A stretch of 46,861 nucleotides of DNA from JBBSHE01 sp038253325. Lineage in GTDB: Bacteria; Actinomycetota; Actinomycetes; Propionibacteriales; Nocardioidaceae. Of the stretch, positions 38,638-46,811 are shown in pieces; within the stretch, counting starts at the first letter, position 1, and every line of letters begins with the position of its first letter. Both the position numbers and the translations under genes were made by a program. Under the pieces are notes generated by a model, which was not told the origin of the DNA, did not search any database, and worked only from the letters and a program-made list of their open reading frames with translations. The stretch lies in contig JBBSHE010000022.1 in the NCBI GenBank assembly GCA_038253325.1, positions 1 to 46,861 of the forward strand, read 5' to 3'.

Positions 38638-40464
38638 ATGACCGAGGAGACCCGGACGCGGACCGACGTCGACGAGATCGAGACTCACGACTACGACGTG
38701 GTGGTCGTCGGTGCCGGCGGGGCCGGCCTGCGGGCTGCGATCGCCGCACACGACGCGGGCGCCAGGACCGCGATCGTCTGCAAGTCGCTGCTCGGCAAGG
38801 CTCATACCGTGATGGCCGAGGGCGGCATTGCGGCCGCGATGGGAAACCTCTATCCCGAGGACAACTGGGAGGTGCACTTCCGGGACACCATGCGCGGCGG
38901 AAAGATGCTCAACAACTGGCGGATGGCCCAGCTGCACGCCCAGGAGGCGCCCGACCGTGTGCTCGAGCTGGAGGAGTGGGGGGCGCTGTTCGACCGCACC
39001 GACGACGGCCTGATCTCCCAGCGGGACTTCGGCGGCCACCGGTACGCTCGGCTCGCGCATGTCGGTGACCGCACCGGTCTGGAGATGATCCGGACGCTCC
39101 AGCAGCGGGCGGTCGCGCTCGGCATCGACGTGTTCATGGAGTGCACGGTCACCGACATCCTCAAGGACGAGGAGCGGGTCGCCGGGGCGTTCGGCTACTG
39201 GCGCGACTCCGGTCGGTTCGTCGTGTTCCGAGCGCCCGCCGTGGTGCTGGCCACTGGCGGGATCGGCAAGTCGTACCAGGTGACGAGCAACTCCTGGGAG
39301 TACACCGGCGACGGGCACGCGCTTGGGCTGCGCGCGGGCGCATCTCTGATCAACATGGAGTTCATCCAATTCCACCCGACGGGCATGGTGTGGCCGCCTT
39401 CGGTCAAGGGGCTGCTCGTCACCGAGTCGGTCCGAGGCGATGGCGGCGTTCTCCGGAACTCCGAGGGCAACCGGTTCATGTTCGACTACATCCCGGATTT
39501 CTTCAAAGCCGAGACGGCGGACAATGAGGACGAGGCCGACCGCTGGTACGACGACAAGAACAACCGCCGACCACCCGAGCTGCTCCCCCGCGACGAGGTG
39601 GCCCGCGCGATCAACTCCGAGATCAAGGCCGACCGGGGCAGCCCCCACGGCGGTGTCTACCTCGACATCGCCTCGCGGCGTACGCCGGAGTTCATCCAGC
39701 GCCGGCTGCCGTCGATGTACCACCAGTTCAAGGAGCTCGCCGACGTCGACATCACCAGGGAGGCGATGGAGATTGGCCCAACCTGCCACTACGTGATGGG
39801 CGGCGTGGAGGTCGACGCAGACACCGGCACGAGCAAGGTTGACGGGCTGTACGCCGTCGGTGAGGTGTCCGGCGGAATGCACGGGTCCAACCGGCTCGGC
39901 GGCAACTCGTTGTCCGACCTGTTGGTGTTCGGTCGACGAGCGGGTACGAGCGCGGCAGCCTACGCGGAGCAGTTGGGAGGCGCGCTGCCGGTCGTCAGCA
40001 CGGGCGACGTCGCGGCCGCAGCCGAGCACGCGGTGACGCCCTTCACCGTCGAGGGCGGAGAGAACCCGTACCACGTCCAGCAGGACCTCCAGGATGCGAT
40101 GCAACGCCTGGTCGGAATCATCCGAACGGCGGACGAGCTCGAGGAGGCAAAGCAAGACCTGGTCAAGCTGAAGGAGCGGACCGGCCGACTCACCGTCGAG
40201 GGTGACCGTTTCTACAACCCCGGCTGGCACCTGGCCATCGACCTCCGCAACATGCTGCTCGTCTCCGAGTGCGTCGCTGAGGCGGCACTCACCCGCCGGG
40301 AGTCGCGCGGTGGGCACACCCGCGACGACTTCCCCGGCCCCGACCCGTACTGGGGTACCAAGAACCTCGTCCTCACCCTGGACGGCGATCAAGTCCAGCT
40401 GGAGGAGAAGCCGATTCCCGTGATGCCCGACGAGCTGAAGACCTATTTCGAGGAGTCGCAGTAG
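38638..40464 (+). CDS. sdhA: Succinate dehydrogenase flavoprotein subunit
   Basis: A 608-residue FAD-binding subunit that oxidises succinate to fumarate at the cytoplasmic face of the membrane. The dinucleotide motif is GAGGAGLRAAIA (25-36). The His of KAHTVMAEGG (54-63) is the covalent FAD-type position. FIQFHPTGM holds substrate-binding residues, DYIPDFFKAE and EVARAINSEIKADRG follow, and HGSNRLGGNSLSDLLVFGRRAG is the classic C-terminal FAD loop. Catalytic His and Arg regions are intact. It is the Rv0248c-type enzyme, not the shorter SdhA of the classic operon. ATG at 38638 touches the sdhC stop and the gene overlaps sdhB by 1 nt. Confidence 0.95.
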   Translation: MTEETRTRTDVDEIETHDYDVVVVGAGGAGLRAAIAAHDAGARTAIVCKSLLGKAHTVMAEGGIAAAMGNLYPEDNWEVHFRDTMRGGKMLNNWRMAQLHAQEAPDRVLELEEWGALFDRTDDGLISQRDFGGHRYARLAHVGDRTGLEMIRTLQQRAVALGIDVFMECTVTDILKDEERVAGAFGYWRDSGRFVVFRAPAVVLATGGIGKSYQVTSNSWEYTGDGHALGLRAGASLINMEFIQFHPTGMVWPPSVKGLLVTESVRGDGGVLRNSEGNRFMFDYIPDFFKAETADNEDEADRWYDDKNNRRPPELLPRDEVARAINSEIKADRGSPHGGVYLDIASRRTPEFIQRRLPSMYHQFKELADVDITREAMEIGPTCHYVMGGVEVDADTGTSKVDGLYAVGEVSGGMHGSNRLGGNSLSDLLVFGRRAGTSAAAYAEQLGGALPVVSTGDVAAAAEHAVTPFTVEGGENPYHVQQDLQDAMQRLVGIIRTADELEEAKQDLVKLKERTGRLTVEGDRFYNPGWHLAIDLRNMLLVSECVAEAALTRRESRGGHTRDDFPGPDPYWGTKNLVLTLDGDQVQLEEKPIPVMPDELKTYFEESQ

Positions 40465-41255
40465 TGGGCCACGACTTGGCGATCCGGATCTGGCGCGGTG
40501 ATGCGACGAGCGGCGCCCTGGTCGACTTCAGTGTCGAGGTCGAAGAGGGCGAGGTCGTCCTCGACGCGATCCACCGGGTTCAATCCACCCAGGCCGGCGA
40601 CCTCGCGGTGCGCTGGAACTGCAAGGCCGGCAAGTGTGGTTCGTGCAGCGCCGAGATCAATGGCAGGCCACGCCTGATGTGCATGACCAGGCTCTCCGAC
40701 TTCGCCGAGGGCGAGACCATCACGGTCACGCCGATGCGGACGTTCCCGGTGATCCGGGACCTGGTCACCGACGTGTCGTACAACTACCAGAAGGCCCGCG
40801 AGCTGCCAGCCTTCGCGCCTAGGCCACCCGACGCCGACGGGAAACGCCGGATGATGCAGGTTGACGTCGCACGCGGTCAGGAGTTCCGCAAGTGCATCGA
40901 GTGCTTCCTGTGCCAGGACACCTGCCACGTGGTTCGAGACCATGACGACAACAAGCGCGCGTTCGCGGGTCCCCGATTCTTCCTGCGGTACGCCGAGCTG
41001 GACATGCATCCGCTCGACACCAACGACCGCCGCAAGCTCGCGCAGGAGCGGGCCGGCATCGGCATGTGCAACATCACCAAGTGCTGCACCGAGGTCTGCC
41101 CTGAAGGCATCAAGATCACCGACAACGCGATCATCCCCATGAAGGAACGAGTCGCGGACCGCAAGTACGACCCGCTCGTCTGGCTCGGAAACAAGATCCG
41201 CCGGCGCGATGACCGGACCGAGATCGCTCCGTCATCGAACCCGCTGGCGCGCTGA
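40464..41255 (+). CDS. sdhB: Succinate dehydrogenase iron-sulfur subunit
   Basis: A 263-residue electron-transfer subunit. The [2Fe-2S] site is C53-x4-C58-x2-C61-x11-C73 (WNCKAGKCGSCSAEI). The two ferredoxin-like motifs are CIECFLCQDTC and CNITKCCTEVCPEGI, for the [4Fe-4S] and [3Fe-4S] clusters. All cysteines are present. GTG at 40464 overlaps the last base of the sdhA stop. It is the third gene of the sdhCAB operon; no separate sdhD follows, in line with the single large anchor. Confidence 0.94.
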   Translation: MGHDLAIRIWRGDATSGALVDFSVEVEEGEVVLDAIHRVQSTQAGDLAVRWNCKAGKCGSCSAEINGRPRLMCMTRLSDFAEGETITVTPMRTFPVIRDLVTDVSYNYQKARELPAFAPRPPDADGKRRMMQVDVARGQEFRKCIECFLCQDTCHVVRDHDDNKRAFAGPRFFLRYAELDMHPLDTNDRRKLAQERAGIGMCNITKCCTEVCPEGIKITDNAIIPMKERVADRKYDPLVWLGNKIRRRDDRTEIAPSSNPLAR

Positions 41256-41306
41256 GCAGAGGTGGGAACGCGGTCGCCTGACCAGGCCGGGGGATGCGCC
41301 GAAGCG

Positions 41307-41312
41307 TAGGGT
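41307..41312 (+). promoter_or_regulatory. Candidate leaderless -10 box (TAGGGT)
   Basis: TAGGGT ends 6 nt before the ATG at 41319, with no ribosome binding site. Confidence 0.45.
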
Positions 41313-41318
41313 CGGACC

Positions 41319-41612
41319 ATGCCAGATCTGCTCAGCTCCGAACAGGTGGACGCCGTGCTGGCCGAACGGCCGGGCTGGAGCCGCGACGGCGATGCGCTGG
41401 TGCGAACGGTCACCGCGCCGACGTTCGCCGCCGGGATCCGCCTCGTCGACGAGGTCGCGGCAAAGGCCGACGAGGCCGGCCATCATCCCGACATCGACAT
41501 CCGCTGGACGGCGATCACGTTCCGCCTGTCCACCCATTCCGCTGGCGGCATCACCGCCAAGGATGCAGATCTCGCCGCCACGATCGATGAGGTTGCCGCG
41601 CAACTCAGGTGA
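41319..41612 (+). CDS. 4a-hydroxytetrahydrobiopterin dehydratase (pterin carbinolamine dehydratase)
   Basis: A 97-residue small enzyme that dehydrates 4a-hydroxytetrahydropterins. The active-site motif is HHPDIDIRWTAITFRLSTHSAGGIT (about 55-79), with the His-His-Pro and the later His conserved. The length is that of the family. No phenylalanine hydroxylase gene is nearby, and in actinobacteria the physiological role is often unclear. ATG at 41319. Confidence 0.92.
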   Translation: MPDLLSSEQVDAVLAERPGWSRDGDALVRTVTAPTFAAGIRLVDEVAAKADEAGHHPDIDIRWTAITFRLSTHSAGGITAKDADLAATIDEVAAQLR

Positions 41613-41663
41613 ACCCGCGCCCCCGGGCGGACATAGACAAGGTGGATGCGGACAGGGGGCACC

Positions 41664-42242
41664 ATGACGATGATCGACGACCCCACCGCGGCCGAGCTGG
41701 GCGACGAGGTTCGCCTGGGCAGCGTCGCGGCGATGGGCCTGTTGTTCGAGCGGCACGCCGAGGCGATCTACAACTACTGTTTCCGGCGTTGCGCCTCCTG
41801 GGATGTTGCCGAGGACCTCACCTCGGTGGTGTTCCTCGAGGCGTGGCGGTGCCGTTCGCGGCTGGTGGTTCACCACGAGTCCGCGCTGCCGTGGTTGTAC
41901 GGCATCGCGACCAACGTGTGCCGTAACCAGTCCCGGTCGCAACGGCGCTACCGCCACGTGCTGGCGAGACTGCCGGCCGCGGAGGCGTCGGACGACCATG
42001 CCGACGACGTGGTGGCTCGACTGGACGACGAGCAGACGATGCGGGAGATTCTCGACCGGTTGGCCGGGCTGTCCCCGCGAGACCGCGACGTTCTCGCGCT
42101 GGTCGTGTGGGAGGAGATGGACCACGCGTCGGTCGCGGCGACCCTCGGCATCCCGGTGGGGACCGTCAAGTCGCGAATGTCGCGAGTCCGTCGTCAACTC
42201 CGCCTGCCGTCCGCTTCCGAGCCCGAGAAGGAACAGCGATGA
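41664..42242 (+). CDS. ECF-type RNA polymerase sigma factor
   Basis: A 192-residue sigma-70 family factor. Region 2 reads GLLFERHAEAIYNYCFRRCASWDVAEDLTSVVFLEAWRC (about 22-60). Region 4 has LDRLAGLSPRDRDVLALVVWEEMDHASVAATLGIPVGTVKSRMSRVRRQL, a full helix-turn-helix. A linker with Asp/Ala runs between them. ATG at 41664 has ACAGGGGGC upstream. It overlaps the next gene, which codes for a membrane protein, as ATGA. This suggests a sigma factor/regulatory-partner pair, but the partner lacks an obvious anti-sigma domain. Confidence 0.9.
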   Translation: MTMIDDPTAAELGDEVRLGSVAAMGLLFERHAEAIYNYCFRRCASWDVAEDLTSVVFLEAWRCRSRLVVHHESALPWLYGIATNVCRNQSRSQRRYRHVLARLPAAEASDDHADDVVARLDDEQTMREILDRLAGLSPRDRDVLALVVWEEMDHASVAATLGIPVGTVKSRMSRVRRQLRLPSASEPEKEQR

Positions 42243-43258
42243 ACGATCTGACGCCTCCGCCACGACGGGAGCTTCCGACCCGGAAGGAGAACCAGATGAG
42301 ATCCATGCTCGAGAACCAGAACGAGCCGAGCCATCACCACCGGCACGGGGGCCTCGTGCCGCTGCTCGCCGCAGCCGCGGCCAGCGCGCTGGTCATCGCC
42401 GGCGCGTACGCGCTCCCCTCCCGCGACAGCAGTCCGGGGGGTGACAAGAACCCGGGGAGGTCGATCCAGCCCGCCCACCCACGTACGACCGCGAGCTCGC
42501 CGAGTCCGACGACGCAGACGTCGAAACCCACAACCGCACCCCGGACGACCGCACCGCTCAACCCGTCGGCCGCGTCACACCTGATGTCACACCCGGCGCC
42601 CGCGTACGCACGGTGCGTGCACGTGACCGAGACGACATATCGGCAGCGGGGGGAGCCGGTGCCGGCCGGCCTGGTCGGTCGGATCGCCATCACCAACGGG
42701 ACGCTGACCACGGTCGTGGTGAGCAACGGCACCGACGCATACACCTGCAACATCGCACCCGACAAAGCCGTCTCGGCTCCGAGCCCGGACGCGCCGGTGA
42801 CCCAACCCGACCAGACCACCTTCGCGTTCGCGGAAGGAGACGCGCGCAACTTCGGCTCCCACTCCACGGACCCGTGCAAGCCCGGGGACCGGATCGTGTA
42901 CCCGAGGTCGGCGCCAACCACGAGTCCGTCGGCCGGCTCGAAGGGCAACGCCCACACCTGCGACCCGTCGAATCCCGGCAGGTTCGTCCCAGGACCGCTG
43001 CGGGGCGACCTGTCCTGGGCCGGCGGCAGGCTGCCGCAGGGCGTCAGCTCCGTAACGTACGCGTTCCCCGACGGACATCGGACGAACGCGGTCACCGACA
43101 ACGGCTACTGGGTCATCCAAGACCTCGCGCCGTACTGGGCGAACAACCTCAACGGGCTGCACGTCACCGTGCATCTCGACGGTCCCGGCGGCCCCCGTCG
43201 GGTCGACGTGCCGCTCGGAATCAACACGGTCTGCAACCAGCAGAATCACGGTTGCTGA
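42239..43258 (+). CDS. Membrane protein co-encoded with the ECF sigma factor
   Basis: A 339-residue protein. A cytoplasmic start of ~45 residues (with HHHRHG) is followed by one membrane helix (LVPLLAAAAASALVIAGAYAL, about 40-60). A Ser/Thr/Pro-rich linker of about 50 residues comes next, then an extracellular part with several cysteines (CVHVTETTY, AYTCNIAP, CDPSNPG, NTVCNQQNHGC). No zinc-binding anti-sigma motif (HxxxCxxC) is present. It could be a signal-sensing partner of the sigma factor, by position only. ATG at 42239 overlaps the sigma stop; it ends before a strong terminator. Confidence 0.7.
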   Translation: MNDLTPPPRRELPTRKENQMRSMLENQNEPSHHHRHGGLVPLLAAAAASALVIAGAYALPSRDSSPGGDKNPGRSIQPAHPRTTASSPSPTTQTSKPTTAPRTTAPLNPSAASHLMSHPAPAYARCVHVTETTYRQRGEPVPAGLVGRIAITNGTLTTVVVSNGTDAYTCNIAPDKAVSAPSPDAPVTQPDQTTFAFAEGDARNFGSHSTDPCKPGDRIVYPRSAPTTSPSAGSKGNAHTCDPSNPGRFVPGPLRGDLSWAGGRLPQGVSSVTYAFPDGHRTNAVTDNGYWVIQDLAPYWANNLNGLHVTVHLDGPGGPRRVDVPLGINTVCNQQNHGC

Positions 43259-43338
43259 CTGGCCGCGGGCGTACGGCGGACGAATCCCGTCGACGACATC
43301 TCGACGCTCGGGGAGAGGGCGGGGGGCTCGAAAAGGGA

Positions 43339-43372
43339 AAGGGGACCGACCCACCGTGGGCCGGTCCCCCTT
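43339..43372. terminator. Terminator between convergent genes
   Basis: AAGGGGACCGACCCA (43339-43353) pairs with TGGGCCGGTCCCCCTT, with one internal mismatch and a CCG loop. It sits between the stops of the sigma-partner gene and hsp20 and can serve both strands. Confidence 0.8.
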
Positions 43373-43379
43373 CGCTTGG

Positions 43380-43436
43380 GCGGATCAGGCGGTGATCTCG
43401 TGCCGCTTGTGCGGATCAGGCGGTGATCTCGTGCCG
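43380..43436. repeat. 31-nt tandem duplication at the hsp20 stop codon
   Basis: GCGGATCAGGCGGTGATCTCGTGCCG occurs at 43380-43405 and again at 43411-43436, 31 nt apart. The second copy holds the C-terminal codons (RHEITA) and stop of hsp20; the first is a downstream leftover with its own copy of the tail. Confidence 0.9.
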
Positions 43437-43838
43437 GCGGCTGCTGCCGCTGATCTCGACCTTGCGAGGCTTGGCCTGCTCGGCCACCGGGATCTTGATG
43501 GTCAGCACGCCGTCGTCGTAGCTGGCTGCCAGATTGTCGACGTCCAGCGTGTCCCCGAGGAAGACCTGACGGCTGAAGACGCCGTACGACCGCTCACCCA
43601 CGACGCGTTCGGTCCCGTCACCCAGTGACGGGCGACGCTCGGCGTGCACGGTGAGGACGTTTTGCTCGACGGTCAGGTCGATGGAGTCGACGGCGACTCC
43701 CGGCAGGTCGAGGTGGATCAGAATCGTGTCCTTGTCCCGGTAGGCGTCCATGGGCATCACAGCGGGACGAGTCGGCGTACCGAAGACCGCTGCCGTCAGC
43801 CGGTCGAGGTCACGGAACGGGTCAGTTCGCATCAGCAT
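43416..43838 (-). CDS. Hsp20/alpha-crystallin-family small heat shock protein
   Basis: A 140-residue chaperone. MRTDPFRDLDRLTAAVFG is the usual N-terminal start. The alpha-crystallin domain (about 32-125) contains DLPGVAVDSIDLTVEQNVLTVHAERR and YGVFSRQVFLGDTLDVDNLAASYDDGVLTIKIPV, with the GVLTI and IxI/V interface motifs. ATG at 43838 has GGAGGACCACC 8 nt upstream. It is divergent from the MerR/HspR-like gene, and the AT-rich stretch at 43898-43932 between them probably holds both promoters. I found no HspR-type HAIR inverted repeat (CTTGAGT-N7-ACTCAAG). Confidence 0.92.
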   Translation of the reverse strand: MLMRTDPFRDLDRLTAAVFGTPTRPAVMPMDAYRDKDTILIHLDLPGVAVDSIDLTVEQNVLTVHAERRPSLGDGTERVVGERSYGVFSRQVFLGDTLDVDNLAASYDDGVLTIKIPVAEQAKPRKVEISGSSRRHEITA

Positions 43839-43979
43839 CTGGTGGTCCTCCTTCGAGTACGGACCCGGCGGCGACGATCTGCCGCCTTCGGGTGGCAATA
43901 TCTGTCTGTTACAACTAAGATTTTCTACACAAGGCGCTGGATGTCAAGTGGTGAGCCCAAGAAAGTGAGGTGCAGCAGC
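43839..43979. promoter_or_regulatory. Divergent hsp20 / hspR-like promoter region
   Basis: Contains an AT-rich run at about 43898-43932 and GGCGGC/GCCGCC, a small hairpin near 43868-43887 in the hsp20 leader. No convincing HAIR element was found. Confidence 0.45.
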
Positions 43980-44297
43980 GTGGCCGACCAGCCCAGCCCG
44001 GACCCGTTCGCACCAAACCCTGACCAGGCCGTCTACGGCATCTCGGTAACCGCCGAGCTCACCGGGACGCATCCGCAGACCCTGCGCGGCTACGAGACAC
44101 GAGGGCTCGTCGAGCCTCACCGGACGACCGGCGGGACCCGCCGCTACAGCGGCCGCGACCTGGACCGGATCAACAAGATCACCACGTTGCTCGGTTCCGG
44201 CCTGAACCTCGAGGGGGTCGAGCAGGTCCTCGCGCTCGAGGCGGAGACCGACCGGCTGCGCGCCGAGCTCACTCGGTTGCGCAAACGCCGACGCTGA
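43980..44297 (+). CDS. hspR: HspR-like MerR-family regulator
   Basis: A 105-residue protein with the MerR-type helix-turn-helix in YGISVTAELTGTHPQTLRGYETRGLVEPHRTTGGTRRYS, which is very close to HspR repressors. LGSGLNLEGVEQVLALE and a coiled-coil C terminus (ETDRLRAELTRLRKRRR) follow. It is shorter than dnaK-operon HspR and has no dnaK, grpE or dnaJ beside it. It probably represses the divergent hsp20. GTG at 43980 is chosen because it gives the right N terminus; the frame is open from 43644. A gentle GTGAGGTGCAGCAGCG lies upstream. Confidence 0.85.
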   Translation: MADQPSPDPFAPNPDQAVYGISVTAELTGTHPQTLRGYETRGLVEPHRTTGGTRRYSGRDLDRINKITTLLGSGLNLEGVEQVLALEAETDRLRAELTRLRKRRR

Positions 44298-44367
44298 CGC
44301 TGGTCCGGGGCCGACGGTCCGAAATCGGCTTGACCTCAGGCGCTCTTGAACTCAGAAGATAGAGCCC

Positions 44368-45626
44368 ATGCTTGCGCGTCTGGGCTTTCCTCCGATCGGC
44401 CGCCATCGACGGTTCGTGACGGCGATCGCCGTCGACGCGATCGGCAGCGGCGTCTTCAGCCGATGTCCGTGCTGTACTTCCTCGCCTCGACGTCGTTGTC
44501 GCTCGTCGACATCGGTCTCGCCCTGTCGCTCGCGTCACTGCTGCGGTTGCCGTTCTCCCCGGTTCTCGGCAGCCTCGTCGACCGGTTGGGAGCAAAGCGC
44601 GTGCTGCTGGCCGCCAACCTTCTCCAGGCCGGCGGGTTCGTCGCGTACGTCTTCGTCGACTCCTTCACCGGCGTCGTGGCGGCCTCAGCTGTCGTCCAGC
44701 TCGGTCAGACCGCATTTTGGGGATCGTTCAGTCCGGTGGTGGCCGCGATCTCGGAACCGGGCGAACGCGAGCGTTGGTTCGGCTTTCTCGGTGCGCTTCG
44801 GAACGCGAGCTTCGCGATCGGCGGACTCGTCGCCGCCGCGGCAATCACGGTCGGCACGTCGGCGGCGTACACGACCGTGGTGATCGTCAACGCGGCGTCG
44901 TACCTCGTCACGTTCGCCCTGCTGCTCTCGGTACCCGACGCGCGGGCTGATCCCGACGCGGCGACCAGCGCATCCGGCGGTTGGTTGCAGGTGCTCGGAG
45001 ACCGGGCATACCTCGCTCTGGTGGCGACGAACTTCACGTACGCGATCGCGGCGATGGCGCTCAACGTCGCGATGCCGGTCTACTTCACACAGCTTCTCGG
45101 ACTGCCGGGGTGGGTGGCAGGCGCGGTGTTCACCCTGAACACGGTGATGATCGGGCTCGGTCAGGGCTTGGTGGTTAACGCGATGACAGGAGCGACCCGG
45201 AGCAACATCCTGGTCGTCGGCGCCGGATTGACATTGGTGTCGTACGGCGTCCTGCTCTCGGCCTCCTGGGTGCCCGTGCTCGCCGGCGTTGTGGTGGCAT
45301 TGGTGGCCGCCGTGGTCTACACCGGCGGGGAGCTGGTCGGCGGGCCCGTGCTGGCGGCGCTGGCGACCGAGGCTGCCCCCACGGCCTTGCGTGGACGGTA
45401 CGTGTCGCTCTACCAGACGTCGTGGAACGTGTCGTCGACCGTGGCTCCGGTGACGATGACGTGGTTGCTCGAACGTGGCGCGTCCCAGACCTGGCTCGCG
45501 CTCGGAGCGGTGGCGGCGGCGGGCATGGTCGGCTCGGCGCTGCTGGCGCACGTCATGCCGCTGGCAGCCTCTCCTGTGGTCGACACCCGTCCGAAGACGG
45601 TCGAGATCGAGCCGGTCGCCGGCTGA
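44368..45626 (+). pseudogene. MFS transporter with an apparent one-base frameshift in helix 1
   Basis: From ATG at 44368 the frame reads MLARLGFPPIGRHRRFVTAIAVDAIGSGVF, a good N terminus with the first half of helix 1, then goes out of frame after position 44458. The other frame carries on at once with MSVLYFLASTSLSLVDIGLALS, and twelve-helix MFS sequence follows to 45626 (LLGLPGWVAGAVFTLNTVMIGLG, TAPTALRGRYVSLYQTSWN). The DNA reads TTCAGCCGATG where TTCATGCCGATG would keep the frame, so one T seems to be missing. If real, the product would have to start at ATG 44463 and lose half of helix 1. The substrate is unknown (drug-exporter-like). Confidence 0.75.
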
Positions 45627-45689
45627 GCCAGGTCGGCCGCCAACGGTCCAGGACGACTCGGGTCCTCGCCGTGTTCATCGGTTGGAGGT

Positions 45690-46811
45690 TCAGGACGAGC
45701 CTTCCCACGTCGCGGTGAAGCGGCGGTCGAGATCGCGCACGACGTCTTCCAGGTTGCCGGTTGCCTCGGCAACCGCGCGCTGCCGGCTCGCGCCGGACCC
45801 GCGTGCGATCAGCCGTTCGAGGAGATCTGCGACGCGTTCGGTGTCGTCGTACTCGTCGAGGGCGTCCCGCACGGATTCGACCGTCTCCTCGATGACGGCC
45901 CGCGCCGGCTCGAGCTGTTGGCTGAGGGGACTGACCAGCCGGTCCGCCAGACCAAACCGCGCTGCCCGCCAATGAGCGCTACGCAACGCGTCGCTTCGAT
46001 GAGGCGTCTCGGTGCCCTCGGTGGCACTTCCCACGGCAGTTTCGACGAGCGCCCGAGTCAGCGCAGCGATCAGCAGGATGTCGTCGGTCTCGGTGCACAC
46101 ATCGGTGACGCGGATCTCGACGGTCGGATAGCGCTCGGAGAGGCGAGCGTCGAGATAGAGCATTCCCTTGTCGAGAGCCGCCCTGGTTGCGATCAACCGC
46201 TGAGTCGCGGCACGGTAGCCCTCGACCGACCGGTACGGCTCGGCTGGACCCGCTGTCGGCCACCTGCTCCAGACCTGCGTCCGCCAGCTCGCGTAGCCGG
46301 AGTCCCGTCCGAGCCAGAACGGCGAGTTCACGCTGAGCGCACGCAGGACAGGTAGCCACGGGCGCAGATGATCGACGACCGCGACCGCCTCGGCCTCGTC
46401 GACGACGTCGATGTGCAGGTGCATCCCGCAGACGCATGCCTGGCGCCCGACCTCGCCGAACTCGTCGACGATGAGCTGATAACGCGGAGACGGCGTGACG
46501 TGATGGTCGCCGCCGGCGACGACAGGGGTACCGACGGCAAGGGCGCGAGCACCAGCGGCCGCGGCCGCCGTCCCGACCGCTGCTCGAGAGCGTCTCAGCT
46601 CACTCTCGAGATCGGCGAGCGTCGACGCCGGGGTGTTTCCGGTCTCGATCTGTTGAAGGAAGAGCTCGTGCTCGACCTGTCCGGACGAGTCCTCTGATCG
46701 CCGGTCGGCTGCCGCGTGGTGTGCCTTCAGGGCCCGTTGGGAAACCGCCATCAAGCGTCCGGTGTCGGGGCTCACGAGCATGAACTCCTCCTCGACGCCG
46801 ATCCTTCGCAT
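45690..46811 (-). CDS. Glutamate-cysteine ligase family 2 (YbdK-like) enzyme
   Basis: A 373-residue carboxylate-amine ligase. RRIGVEEEFMLVSPDTG at the start, LEQVE-type helices, then GDHHVTPSPRYQLIVDEFGEV, ACVCGMHLHIDV (catalytic His-x-His), and YPTVEIRVTDVCTETDD are the family signatures. It couples an amino acid such as glutamate to another amine using ATP; the exact substrate (gamma-glutamylcysteine, or an EgtA-like product) cannot be told. ATG at 46811; GTG at 46844 is possible. The upstream part may be cut by the window edge only in its promoter. Confidence 0.87.
   Translation of the reverse strand: MRRIGVEEEFMLVSPDTGRLMAVSQRALKAHHAAADRRSEDSSGQVEHELFLQQIETGNTPASTLADLESELRRSRAAVGTAAAAAGARALAVGTPVVAGGDHHVTPSPRYQLIVDEFGEVGRQACVCGMHLHIDVVDEAEAVAVVDHLRPWLPVLRALSVNSPFWLGRDSGYASWRTQVWSRWPTAGPAEPYRSVEGYRAATQRLIATRAALDKGMLYLDARLSERYPTVEIRVTDVCTETDDILLIAALTRALVETAVGSATEGTETPHRSDALRSAHWRAARFGLADRLVSPLSQQLEPARAVIEETVESVRDALDEYDDTERVADLLERLIARGSGASRQRAVAEATGNLEDVVRDLDRRFTATWEGSS

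Noticed and set aside
38020..40392. A 790-residue minus-strand open frame across sdhC and sdhA
   Set aside because: It is the mirror of two clear genes, with high-GC third-position bias making the antisense frame open; no recognisable domain is present.
43839..43979. HAIR operator (CTTGAGT-N7-ACTCAAG) in front of hsp20
   Set aside because: No match even with several mismatches was seen by eye.
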